A stretch of 64,000 bases of DNA from Candidatus Stahliibacteriota bacterium (GTDB lineage Bacteria; Hydrothermota; Tepidihabitantia; B3-TA06): the NCBI GenBank assembly GCA_004375895.1, contig SOJW01000040.1, positions 16,616-80,615 on the forward strand, in the 5' to 3' direction. A program made the position numbers and the translations under genes. Numbering within the stretch: the first letter of the stretch is position 1; each line of letters opens with the position of its first letter. The notes under the pieces were generated by a model that saw only the letters and a program-made list of their open reading frames with translations, had not been told where the DNA came from and made no database searches. Shown piece by piece: positions 1 to 7,916 of the stretch.

Positions 1-169
1 GCTTCCCATCCAGTTTCCCGTAGAGAAAAAGCTGATCTTTATTGCCCTTACGGGGACAAAGCTCTCCCTTGATTTCCACCTCGGCGCCTTCTATCTTCCC
101 CATAAGGCTTTCACCCGGATTTGAAAACAGCTCCTTAAAGTAACGAATAATTACAGGCTCTTCCGCCAA
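1..169 (-). CDS. IscU/SufU-like Fe-S scaffold protein, N-terminal part (runs off the window)
   Basis: The minus strand stays open from a TTG codon at 169 to the window edge, with an AGGGGG Shine-Dalgarno about 7 nt upstream inside the 3' end of the desulfurase gene. The visible 56 residues contain FKELFSNPGESLMGKIEG and later KGELCPRKGNKDQLFL, which has the layout of the N-terminal half of NifU/IscU/SufU scaffolds (F.NP...G.IE... then a cysteine followed by an acidic loop and a hydrophobic strand). The usual CGD is modified. A scaffold directly downstream of a class V cysteine desulfurase is a common pairing. An in-frame ATG at 103 is an alternative start but would lose the conserved N-terminus. 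That it is coding is fairly sure; the family is inferred from partial sequence. Confidence 0.5.
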   Translation of the reverse strand, partial: MAEEPVIIRYFKELFSNPGESLMGKIEGAEVEIKGELCPRKGNKDQLFLYGKLDGK

Positions 170-170
170 C

Positions 171-1499
171 TCAGCCCCCTGTAAGGGTCGGCAGTTCGGC
201 TATCTCCTCAAGTATCTGGCTCATCGTAGAGGCAAAGAGCTCAACCTCTTCAAGCGTATTGTAGAGATAGAAAGAGGCACGGAAGAGTGTGGGACGAAAA
301 CCCGGCCAGATGCTGTCAAACTGGGGCTCGTGTGCGTGATACCAGGAGTGGACGCAGAAGGTTCCCTTACGGATCATGATGTTGGCTCTCCCGTCAAGCT
401 TCTCGTCAATGTCAGGTTCGGAATCCGAGAACCGGGTCGCAGGTTTTAGCAGATAGAAGGTGCATATCCCTGAACGTTCCCCAGGATCGCTGGGGCCAAG
501 GATACGGATCTCGGGAAATTCGGAAAGCTTCGCTGTAAGTGCACGGTTGAGCACCCGTTCATGTTCCGCGATACGCTCAGACCCGACCTCGGCAAGGAAG
601 CGCGCGGCCGCACCTGCGCCGATGATGCCGGCGTAGTTCTGCAAACCGGCCTCGAACTTATAGGGCGAGCGGAAGTAGCGAGGATGTCCAAAGAGATGGG
701 TGTCTTCTACCGTGCCTCCACCAACAAGGAAGGGCTGGATCACCTCTTCATCGTTGAGGATCTCCTTTCGTCCGTACAGCACCCCCACACCCGTAGGTCC
801 GCACATCTTGTGGATAGAGAAGGCGATAAAGTCAACACCCAGTTCTTGCACATTAACCCGTTTGTGCGGCACGCTCTGCGCGGCGTCAAGGAAAACTAAG
901 GCATCAGGATTATGTGCCTTCGTGAGCTTAACTACCTCTTTTATTGTCGCGTCAGGGATAGCGGTTCCGTCAAGGTTAGAGCTGTGACAAAGACTCACCA
1001 TACGCACCTTGCCTTGCTCTTCGTCAAGAATCTTACGGAACTCCTGGAGGCTGAAGCGGCTTTGCTCGTCCGAAGGGATAGGCCGGTGTTTGGCGACGAT
1101 ACCCCGTTCTGCAAGCTTCTGCCATGGGCAGAGGTTTGAGTTGTGCTCCTTGTCGGTGGTTAAAACAACGTCTTCAGGATTCCATCGCAGCGACTGAGCC
1201 ACCAGATTGATCGCCTCGGTGGTGTTCTTGGTGAATACGATCTCCTTGATGCTAGATGCGCCGATAAGCTGTCTTATGGCCTTCCTGGACTCCTCGACCC
1301 CCTTATCCACCTGGGCAGCGAACCAGTGGGTGCTGCGCTCGCCACAAGCCGGATATCGGTTGTAGTAATCAAGGATAGCATCAATAACCGGCTGAGGTTT
1401 AAGCGTCATGCAGGCGTTGTCGAAATAGATCGGCGGTAGCCCTCCTCGCTCCTGATTTAAGGATGGAAACAGATTCCGGTAATCTTTGAGTTCAGACAT
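171..1499 (-). CDS. Cysteine desulfurase-like class V aminotransferase
   Basis: A 442-residue PLP enzyme of the SufS/CsdA type, expected to take sulfur from cysteine for Fe-S or other sulfur transfer in the cytosol. Visible landmarks are YFDNACMTLKP near the N-terminus, TKNTTEAINLV (PLP phosphate region, ~90), FLDAAQSVPH (~204) and FSIHKMCGPTGVGVLYG with the Schiff-base lysine at 231. The catalytic-loop cysteine corresponds to C382 in RKGTFCVHSW, although the usual RxGxxCxxP surroundings are altered, so a related desulfurase-like lyase is possible. The ATG lies 6 nt after a TATGAT -10 box, so the transcript is probably leaderless. The downstream scaffold-like gene overlaps its end and should be co-transcribed. 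Confidence 0.85.
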   Translation of the reverse strand: MSELKDYRNLFPSLNQERGGLPPIYFDNACMTLKPQPVIDAILDYYNRYPACGERSTHWFAAQVDKGVEESRKAIRQLIGASSIKEIVFTKNTTEAINLVAQSLRWNPEDVVLTTDKEHNSNLCPWQKLAERGIVAKHRPIPSDEQSRFSLQEFRKILDEEQGKVRMVSLCHSSNLDGTAIPDATIKEVVKLTKAHNPDALVFLDAAQSVPHKRVNVQELGVDFIAFSIHKMCGPTGVGVLYGRKEILNDEEVIQPFLVGGGTVEDTHLFGHPRYFRSPYKFEAGLQNYAGIIGAGAAARFLAEVGSERIAEHERVLNRALTAKLSEFPEIRILGPSDPGERSGICTFYLLKPATRFSDSEPDIDEKLDGRANIMIRKGTFCVHSWYHAHEPQFDSIWPGFRPTLFRASFYLYNTLEEVELFASTMSQILEEIAELPTLTGG

Positions 1500-1505
1500 C
1501 CCCTA

Positions 1506-1533
1506 ATCATAATAAAGATTAGCCGCCTGTCAA
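1506..1533 (-). promoter_or_regulatory. Sigma70-type promoter, leaderless, for the desulfurase gene
   Basis: Reading the minus strand: TTGACA, 16 bp, TATGAT, then TAGGGG and the ATG. The spacing puts the transcript start at or within 1-2 nt of the start codon. Confidence 0.75.
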
Positions 1534-1543
1534 TTGAGGAGAC

Positions 1544-1571
1544 TTGACATCTTAGGGGGTTGAGTTAGGAT
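1544..1571 (+). promoter_or_regulatory. Sigma70-type promoter for the secreted protein at 1591
   Basis: TTGACA, 16 bp, TAGGAT. About 13 nt of leader follow and include AAGGAGG, so this transcript is leadered. It is back to back with the desulfurase promoter. Confidence 0.7.
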
Positions 1572-1590
1572 AGAGCAAAGGAGGCGACTG

Positions 1591-3282
1591 ATGAAAAAAG
1601 TGGTGTTGATTATGGGAGGGCTGATTTTATGCGGCTCACTTTGGGCAACCGCTCCGATGAGAGAAGGTCCATACCCCAGGGTAGTAATTCCCTCTCCACT
1701 GATGCAGGACACCACAAATCCCTTAAAGCTTCGCTTCAACTACCTTTACGAGTTCGCCCAGATAGCCGGGTTCTGCGCGGATTGGCAGCTTAACGATCCG
1801 GACTCGGCAGATCACGGCGGGATGATAGAGGCGGAGTCGGGAGAACTCTGGGACGTTATCCAGACCGACAACACCCTGGAGGCGATCTGGGTGTGGTGTA
1901 GATATGGTGAGCTGACCGGGGATACCGGTCGCTTTCGTGATAACATCGAGAAGGCGTGGTTCTACTGCGAGAACTATCCGGCATGGGAGGAGGAGGGAGA
2001 TCCAGGCAAAGACTACTACCGCGCTCACAACTGTGCCTGGGGGCTGGCAGCAGAGGAACGCTATCGTGCTGTCTATAACGACGAGGGCTGGACATGGTAC
2101 CGGGATTCATGCGCGGAGTTCATAAAAAGCCATCCTTTGGGAACCACCTGGAACATAGACCGCTTCGTGAAGGGCTGGTGTGCCGGATGGCTCTATCACT
2201 ACGGTGTCCAGATGGATGATGCCGAGGCTCGCGACAGTGCATGTTCTTTTGCGGATACCCTTCTTGGATGGATAGACAATATGACTCCCCGGTATGCACT
2301 CACCGACGAGGCTTGGGCGATGTCTGCTGGAACCGTGGTGTGGGGTATCTCGAACTCGGCTTTTCAGCGCGATACCCTTAGAGGCAAAGAATGGATCGAG
2401 GTAAACGGCCCCTACCTTGACACCTTCCAGGAATGGAAGAAGGTTGACTACTTCTCGTGGGACAACGCCTGGAACGTTGCCTACGCAAACGGGCACGGAG
2501 CGATGTACGATATATCGCACGATGCGACCTACGCACGCCACCACAAGTGGCTGACACATAAATTGCTTTCTTATGACACCGACAATGACGGCGGTATCAT
2601 GGCCACCACCCAGGACGCGGACACCACCGACATGAGCTGGGTCTCGGCCTATCTCTGCATGATGGGGCTGGATCGGTTGATCGAAAAGGTTTGTGACTAT
2701 GATGCAGGCGCGCTGGAACTTGTAGGGATCTGTGATGGAGATCAGATAGAGCCTGGTAGGAGAATGGATCTGGTTGCTGTGGTTTCCAACTACGGCCGAG
2801 CCCTCCTCAGCAACGTAAAGGTAACGCTTTCAGGAGACGCCTGGGGTTCGGCCACCTCTGATCTACCCTTTCTGGGTATGGACACGATAACCCTGGTTAC
2901 AGACTGGCTTGTGCCTGATTCTGCTGTTCTCACCCTGGCCCTGTCTCATCCCCAGGACGAAGATCACGCTAACGACACATTAATCGTAAGCTTGAACAAA
3001 GCGGCAGGTGTGCTGGAAAAGCAAATCGCTTCTCTCCCCCTACGTTTGGAGGTTAAAAGCTTGACGAATTCTTCATGCCGCATCAGTTACGCCTTTCCAT
3101 ACGGAAGCAAAGGAAAGCTTGTGCTATACGACGTCCTAGGTAGCCGCATAAAGCAAGAGCACCTGAAAGATCCTGAAGGACAACTCATGTGGGATCTCTC
3201 GGATGTATCGCCAGGCGTCTACTTCCTACATCTCAAGGTTGGTGAAAGAACTACCTGCGAGCGGTTTATCCTTTTGCGTTGA
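1591..3282 (+). CDS. Secreted alpha/alpha-barrel-like protein with C-terminal sorting domain
   Basis: 563 residues. A signal peptide (MKKVVLIMGGLILCGSLWA) is followed by ~350 residues rich in Trp, Tyr and acidic residues with repeated helical segments (for example NTLEAIWVWCRYGELTGD), resembling alpha/alpha-toroid enzymes such as glycoside hydrolases or lyases. No catalytic motif could be fixed. Residues ~370-470 look like a CARDB/Ig domain (VAVVSNYGRALLSNVKVTL). The last ~80 residues match the FlgD/type IX-like sorting domain pattern (KLVLYDVLGS ... GVYFLHLKVG ... RFILLR). It is expected outside the cell or on the surface. A strong AAGGAGG precedes the ATG. Its last 17 nt overlap a truncated glycosyltransferase on the other strand. 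Confidence 0.8.
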   Translation: MKKVVLIMGGLILCGSLWATAPMREGPYPRVVIPSPLMQDTTNPLKLRFNYLYEFAQIAGFCADWQLNDPDSADHGGMIEAESGELWDVIQTDNTLEAIWVWCRYGELTGDTGRFRDNIEKAWFYCENYPAWEEEGDPGKDYYRAHNCAWGLAAEERYRAVYNDEGWTWYRDSCAEFIKSHPLGTTWNIDRFVKGWCAGWLYHYGVQMDDAEARDSACSFADTLLGWIDNMTPRYALTDEAWAMSAGTVVWGISNSAFQRDTLRGKEWIEVNGPYLDTFQEWKKVDYFSWDNAWNVAYANGHGAMYDISHDATYARHHKWLTHKLLSYDTDNDGGIMATTQDADTTDMSWVSAYLCMMGLDRLIEKVCDYDAGALELVGICDGDQIEPGRRMDLVAVVSNYGRALLSNVKVTLSGDAWGSATSDLPFLGMDTITLVTDWLVPDSAVLTLALSHPQDEDHANDTLIVSLNKAAGVLEKQIASLPLRLEVKSLTNSSCRISYAFPYGSKGKLVLYDVLGSRIKQEHLKDPEGQLMWDLSDVSPGVYFLHLKVGERTTCERFILLR

Positions 3283-3613
3283 ACTCCTGCCACGCGGGAA
3301 GGATGACTTTGTAGTAATAGTCTTCGGCCAAGCGTTTACGGTCGAAGCGCTCACCCACTTTTCTTGCCTGCTTTGACATCGCACGTAATCGAGCCGGATT
3401 TCTTAATAGAGCTGCAGTCTCTTCGGCTAGTCGTTTAGGGTCTTGATCCATTATTCCAGCACCATTGCCTACAATCAATTTACCACTTTCTATATAAAAC
3501 TCAGGATACATCAATCCAATTACTGGAAGTCCAGCAGCTAAGTATTCATGCTCTTTTGCTCCAACCGCTCCTATGCAAGTTGTACACCGCTGAATGAGAG
3601 AGTTGAAACACAA
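3266..3613 (-). pseudogene. C-terminal remnant of a GT4-type glycosyltransferase
   Basis: Only ~95 residues match, and they correspond to the last quarter of the full glycosyltransferase at 5097-6371: EYLAAGLPVIGL, NGAGIMDQDPKRLAEET, RFDRKRLAEDYYYKVILPAW against EYLAAGLPVVGL, NGAGIIDPDPESLARKT, RFDRKRLAEEYYYNVILPAW. The nucleotide sequences are alike but clearly diverged (roughly 70 percent by eye), so this is an old paralogous fragment and not a recent copy. The first ~18 residues of the open frame have no counterpart and come from the adjacent AT-rich DNA. It lacks the N-terminal Rossmann domain and the acceptor site, so it should be inactive. Both fragments point the same way and bracket the AT-rich gene at 3705. 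Confidence 0.8.
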
Positions 3614-3671
3614 CCCGAAAACAAGTTTGTTATGAAACTGTTAAACAAAACAGCGTTGCGTAAGCCTTTAG

Positions 3672-3699
3672 TTGACTTACACCTACCGTTCAGTATAAT
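3672..3699 (+). promoter_or_regulatory. Sigma70-type promoter, leaderless, for the GT4 at 3705
   Basis: TTGACT, 16 bp, a perfect TATAAT, then 5 nt to the GTG start. There is no Shine-Dalgarno sequence between -10 box and start codon. Confidence 0.75.
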
Positions 3700-3704
3700 A
3701 CTTT

Positions 3705-4913
3705 GTGGTTAAACCTTTAAGACTAGGCGTTTTCCTTGATCACAGCCATCTAAGTGACGGGCGCTTTACCGTAACGCAAGATGAAGCTTTAAAGTTCATA
3801 GAAGGTTTGAACCTAGCTGAATCTATTACACAGGCAGTTTCGATAATCCCTGTTGAAAAATTAGATCCGGAAAAGTACAATATAGTCCTCGAGCAAAGAG
3901 GCGTAACTGTGATCCCTTTACCAAGTTGGAGAAACGCTGCCGAAAACGTTCTGTCTTTGTTTTGTGACTTCAGATCTCATTTTGCTAAAGCTCGTTTATT
4001 CGTAGAGAACTGTGACGTAATTTGGTTAAGAATTCCCTCGATGATTGGTCTGTTCTTTTGGTGGGTTGCGAGAAAAAAACGAAAACCACTAATTCTTCAT
4101 GTGGTCAGCAACCTCCTTCTAGCGTCGAAACGATCTAAATATAAAGGGATAGTAAAAGTTTTAGCTCATTTGTTTTTTTTAATTTATCATCTAGCTGTTA
4201 AAATAATGACTCGTTATGGCCTTGTATTAACAGCCGGGGAAGAATTGAAGAGACTTTACTCGAATCCGTTACATCCCGCATTTTCAATAGACGACATTCT
4301 TATCAAGGAGAAGGATCTACAATCTGTAAAGAAAAAGAGCGGACAAGCGAAGGAAATACTATTTGTGGGAAGGTTTGCTTACGGTAAAGGGATAGATATT
4401 TTAATAGATGCAGTTGGAAATCTAAAATCTGAGTTTCCTGAAATACGTCTTGCGATGGCAGGGGATGGTATTTTATTGGAGGAGATGCGTCAACGAGTAG
4501 CGACGCAAGGGTTGAATAAGCACGTGAAAATCCTGGGGTTCGTCTCCGCGAGCGGGCCGCTACAAGAGCTTTACAAAAAAACCGATATCGCTGTACTACC
4601 ATCTGATAGTTATCCTGAAGGATTCCCAAGGGTAATTTTAGAGCTTTGGTCAGCCGGGTTACCTCTCATTGCAACTCGTCTAGCCGGGATACCTTATCGG
4701 GTTAAAGATGGCGTCAACGGTTTACTCGTTACCCCAGGGAATCTCAAAGAGTTAACTGATGCAATACGCAAGTTGATTGTCGATGCGGATTTACGACATC
4801 GACTTGCGGAGGGTGGTTCTCGGACTGTAAAAAGATTTACCTTTGAACATCAGGTAGATATTATCAAAAGACTCGTAAAGAGATATTATCCGGGGATCTA
4901 CGATCCTGTTTAA
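3705..4913 (+). CDS. GT4-family glycosyltransferase, probably acquired
   Basis: 402 residues with GT-B organisation. The N-terminal half is poorly conserved and includes a membrane-associating segment (~130-165). The C-terminal donor-binding half is typical: EILFVGRFAYGKGIDILIDA (~220), LAMAGDG, KILGFVS, and DSYPEGFPRVILELWSAGLP, where the EX7E region binds the nucleotide-sugar. It should add a sugar to a lipid-linked polysaccharide at the inner face of the cytoplasmic membrane. The gene is much richer in A+T than its neighbours, runs opposite to the surrounding polysaccharide genes, and lies between two same-direction copies of another transferase's C-terminus, all of which suggest lateral transfer. 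The GTG start is set by the promoter 5 nt upstream. Sugar specificity cannot be read from sequence. Confidence 0.85.
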   Translation: MVKPLRLGVFLDHSHLSDGRFTVTQDEALKFIEGLNLAESITQAVSIIPVEKLDPEKYNIVLEQRGVTVIPLPSWRNAAENVLSLFCDFRSHFAKARLFVENCDVIWLRIPSMIGLFFWWVARKKRKPLILHVVSNLLLASKRSKYKGIVKVLAHLFFLIYHLAVKIMTRYGLVLTAGEELKRLYSNPLHPAFSIDDILIKEKDLQSVKKKSGQAKEILFVGRFAYGKGIDILIDAVGNLKSEFPEIRLAMAGDGILLEEMRQRVATQGLNKHVKILGFVSASGPLQELYKKTDIAVLPSDSYPEGFPRVILELWSAGLPLIATRLAGIPYRVKDGVNGLLVTPGNLKELTDAIRKLIVDADLRHRLAEGGSRTVKRFTFEHQVDIIKRLVKRYYPGIYDPV

Positions 4914-5096
4914 ACCAACACGCTACTTCAGGTTGAGATGCAGAACGAGTATGTTGCTTTAACCGGTAAAAATATCACCATGCTTAGTGGGTTTTAGGAA
5001 GTGGGAGAAGCGCTGACCTGCAGAGAGAACCTGAATCCTGATATATCCAGTCGCCCGGCGGCGTTTGCTTTATAAGGCCTGTGATTGGCTACTCGG

Positions 5097-6371
5097 CTAA
5101 AAATCAGAGATAGATTGTCTTGCGTTGAATTCCCTCCACGCAGGAAGGATTACATTGTAGTAGTATTCTTCGGCAAGACGCTTTCGGTCGAAACGCATAC
5201 CCACTTCCCGGGCCCGTTTGGACATCTCGCGGAGCCGGGCAGGGTCTTTTAATAGGTCCACAGTCTTGCGAGCAAGACTTTCTGGATCAGGATCTATGAT
5301 GCCTGCACCATTATCAAGTATCAAACGTTTGGTTTCAACGTAAAAACCAGGATCAAGCAAACCAACGACCGGTAAACCCGCTGCAAGATATTCGTAGTCT
5401 TTCGCGCTAGCCACTCCTTTATGGCTATATACTTCAGGAAATAGGGAATCAATTCCTAATCTCGCTTTTCCAAGATAGTCCGGAATCTGCCGTAAAGAAG
5501 TCATCCTTTCAAATTCTACGTTCTTACTTAAATCAAACTGTCTTAGACCAAGAATAAACTGACTTCCTAACGCCGTCTCAAGAATATCCGAAAGAAAGAG
5601 TAATTTCAGTCTGGGATAAATATCCCTGAGGCAGTGTAAAAACTTAAGCATTAAGACTGGATTTCTTACGGGTATTAATGTTCCTGAGTAAACAAGGTCA
5701 AACTCCTTCTTCACCCGAAGCGCCTTTTCGAAAAGCCTCACATCGCTTCCGTTAGGGATCAAAAAGATTGGCTTTCGCCGATAGCTGAGGGTTTTTATCA
5801 ACTCCTTCCGTAACCAATCGGTCACTGTTGCAATTCGTGACGCTTTGCAGAAAAGATGGTAAGAAACGAATCGCATAGAAAGGTTAAAGATGCGACGCAC
5901 AAAAGAGCCTTCTTTGAGCGGGAACATCGCAGCAGGTAAGTCCCGTATATCAACAACCAGCGGGCATCCCAGACGACGGGATAAGAGATAGCCTTCCAGT
6001 ATCTGCCATGTTGGTGGAAAACTTGCAAAAATAACGTCCACCTTCAAGCCTCGCACGAGGTGCAGCAACTTCGGGAATCTAGAGGGAAGCTTCAGAAAAT
6101 CCATGCGTGGTCCAGTAAGAGGAAATGCTATTCGAGAGTAACCCTCGTCGGAGTTCCCAGACTTATGTGTAACTACTGTCACATAAGCGAGGTTGCTCCA
6201 ATATCTCGCCAGAGAGTGAATGCGTGAGGATGCTGCCTTGTGGCTGGGGGGGAAATGTTTCTGCTCTACCAGGATGAGGATGTGAGGCTTACCCTTGTCT
6301 TCGCCAACCAAATCTTTGGGGATTCGAGAGAATGGTGTTCCTTTCGAAGCAGAGAGAGCGTACTCGGACAT
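5097..6371 (-). CDS. GT4-type glycosyltransferase of the polysaccharide cluster
   Basis: About 424 residues from the start chosen here. The N-terminal domain has HILILVEQKHFPPSHKAASSR and VDVIFASFPPTW, the centre LVVDIRDLP and FLIPNGSDV, and the C-terminal domain EYLAAGLPVVGLLDPGFYVE and RLAEEYYYNVILPAW. This is the WbuB-like GT-B pattern; it should act at the cytoplasmic face of the inner membrane on a lipid-linked glycan. The ORF track starts at a TTG (6407), but that TTG is the first half of a TTGACA -35 box whose TACAAT -10 box ends 7 nt before the ATG at 6371, so the true start is that ATG. It lies 48 nt downstream of the flippase gene, so the internal promoter gives it separate expression. 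Confidence 0.85.
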   Translation of the reverse strand: MSEYALSASKGTPFSRIPKDLVGEDKGKPHILILVEQKHFPPSHKAASSRIHSLARYWSNLAYVTVVTHKSGNSDEGYSRIAFPLTGPRMDFLKLPSRFPKLLHLVRGLKVDVIFASFPPTWQILEGYLLSRRLGCPLVVDIRDLPAAMFPLKEGSFVRRIFNLSMRFVSYHLFCKASRIATVTDWLRKELIKTLSYRRKPIFLIPNGSDVRLFEKALRVKKEFDLVYSGTLIPVRNPVLMLKFLHCLRDIYPRLKLLFLSDILETALGSQFILGLRQFDLSKNVEFERMTSLRQIPDYLGKARLGIDSLFPEVYSHKGVASAKDYEYLAAGLPVVGLLDPGFYVETKRLILDNGAGIIDPDPESLARKTVDLLKDPARLREMSKRAREVGMRFDRKRLAEEYYYNVILPAWREFNARQSISDF

Positions 6372-6378
6372 GGCAAGA

Positions 6379-6407
6379 ATTGTATCCCTATCGATAACCA
6401 TTGTCAA
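6379..6407 (-). promoter_or_regulatory. Internal sigma70-type promoter, leaderless, for the GT4 gene
   Basis: Minus strand TTGACA, 17 bp, TACAAT, 7 nt, ATG. It shows that the upstream in-frame TTG is promoter sequence and not a start codon. Confidence 0.65.
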
Positions 6408-6419
6408 TTTTTGAGATCT

Positions 6420-7916
6420 TCAGCTTTTGTTCCTGTTGCGCCTGAGCAGCTTGAGAATGAAATTGCGTTCAGAGGGCAGCAGAAATCCGAGAAGGAAAAG
6501 GATCCCCAGGTAAGCCGCACTCCCCAGACCAAGCTTTAAAAGAAACCCTACCAGCGGAGAGGAAACATGCCAGAAGTAAGAAGCAGCGGTTATCCCTGCA
6601 GATATTAAGGCGATGAGAACAATCCTTTTTGTCTCAAAGGGTATTTTCATTAGACGACGGCTGAAAAAGAACATTGACAAGGCCATCGCCCCATAGGAGG
6701 CGGCGGAAGCGATGGCCGCTCCCAAAAGCCCTATACGTGGCAGCAAAATCACGTTGGCCCCTACCGCTACACCCGCTCCAATAAACGTAACCAGCGTAAA
6801 GTAAATTGTCTTCCGTTGAAGATGGCAGGCGGTACCAAGAATAAAGTAGACCGCATAGAGACAAACCCCAAGAACCAGGAGAGGAACAAGAGGAGCACCC
6901 TGCCAGTACTCGGGGCGCTTTGCAATGAGACGTAGTATCTCGGAGGCCGCTCCCCCAAGTATCACAAGAGCCCATCCCGCGAGGAAAAGAAAGTAAGTCA
7001 AGACACGTGAGATTATATCCGGAAGGTCAGGTTGCTCCTTGACGGAAAATGCGTAAGGCAACCACGCCAAGGAAAGGGGAACGACTAAAATAAAAGATAC
7101 AATGTTGTGAAAATTTAAGGCAAATGCGAAGATACCCACATCTGTATGAGTAAGATAGAGTGGGATGAAGAGAAGTCGATCCAACATCCCTCTTCCCCAG
7201 AAGAAAAGAGAGGTAGGGATCAGGGGCAAAGAGTAAGCCAGCATACTCTTTAAGCTTGCAAAAGAAAATTTAATCCCTCGAGAATAGATATAGACAAAAG
7301 CTGAAGTAACGAGAAGAACAGGCACAACAAGCAAAACATCTACCTCATAAAGCCCCTGTAGCCCTCGTCCGAGAACCACGAGAAAAACGATGGTCAGAGC
7401 CACGCGCACAAGGCTGGTGGAGATAGTAAAAATACTGTACATCCCCGGTCGTTTTTCACTGCGCAGCAAGGCAAGAAAAATTAAAACCGCAGGATTGCCC
7501 ACCGTATAGATCCCGAACAGACGCAGGATCGACCTCAACTCCGCTGACTCAAGCCCCATTATTCTCTGAACGATGGAAGAATGAGACAGAAGTGGTGCAA
7601 AAACAAGAAGCAAACCGCCAAACAGCAATGAAGCCACTAAGGTGTAGGTAAACGCCGTGGAGACAAGCCGTCGGCGCTCCTCTTCACTCGTAGCCTTGTA
7701 GTAATCGGCGATCACAGCCTGGTTGAGTGCAAACAGAATAATTATCTGCAGAAATCTGTAAAAAGCTGTGGTGATGGAACGCACTCCGTAAAGATCTGCC
7801 GCAAGGTACGCTACATAAAGAGGAGCAAGCAAAACGCGAATGATCTGGTTGCTGGCGTTGCCTATCCCGTAGATCAGTGTATCTTTGGAGAGAAGTTTTA
7901 GATCACTAAGTTTCAT
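6420..7916 (-). CDS. Polysaccharide flippase (Wzx/MATE-like, MOP superfamily)
   Basis: About 498 residues with roughly 12-14 hydrophobic segments spread over the whole length and few charged loops, the pattern of Wzx/MVF-type exporters that flip lipid-linked oligosaccharide units across the inner membrane. The N-terminus SKDTLIYGIGNASNQIIRVLLAPLY (first residues) is typical for the family. The ORF track starts 15 codons upstream, but the ATG at 7916 overlaps the TGA of the upstream epimerase gene as ATGA, the coupling used repeatedly in this genome, so that start is preferred. It belongs with wecB and the two GT4 genes in one surface-polysaccharide block. Confidence 0.85.
   Translation of the reverse strand: MKLSDLKLLSKDTLIYGIGNASNQIIRVLLAPLYVAYLAADLYGVRSITTAFYRFLQIIILFALNQAVIADYYKATSEEERRRLVSTAFTYTLVASLLFGGLLLVFAPLLSHSSIVQRIMGLESAELRSILRLFGIYTVGNPAVLIFLALLRSEKRPGMYSIFTISTSLVRVALTIVFLVVLGRGLQGLYEVDVLLVVPVLLVTSAFVYIYSRGIKFSFASLKSMLAYSLPLIPTSLFFWGRGMLDRLLFIPLYLTHTDVGIFAFALNFHNIVSFILVVPLSLAWLPYAFSVKEQPDLPDIISRVLTYFLFLAGWALVILGGAASEILRLIAKRPEYWQGAPLVPLLVLGVCLYAVYFILGTACHLQRKTIYFTLVTFIGAGVAVGANVILLPRIGLLGAAIASAASYGAMALSMFFFSRRLMKIPFETKRIVLIALISAGITAASYFWHVSSPLVGFLLKLGLGSAAYLGILFLLGFLLPSERNFILKLLRRNRNKS

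Noticed and set aside
561-1197. Four plus-strand ORFs opposite the desulfurase gene
   Set aside because: They are antisense shadows with no start signals and no family pattern.
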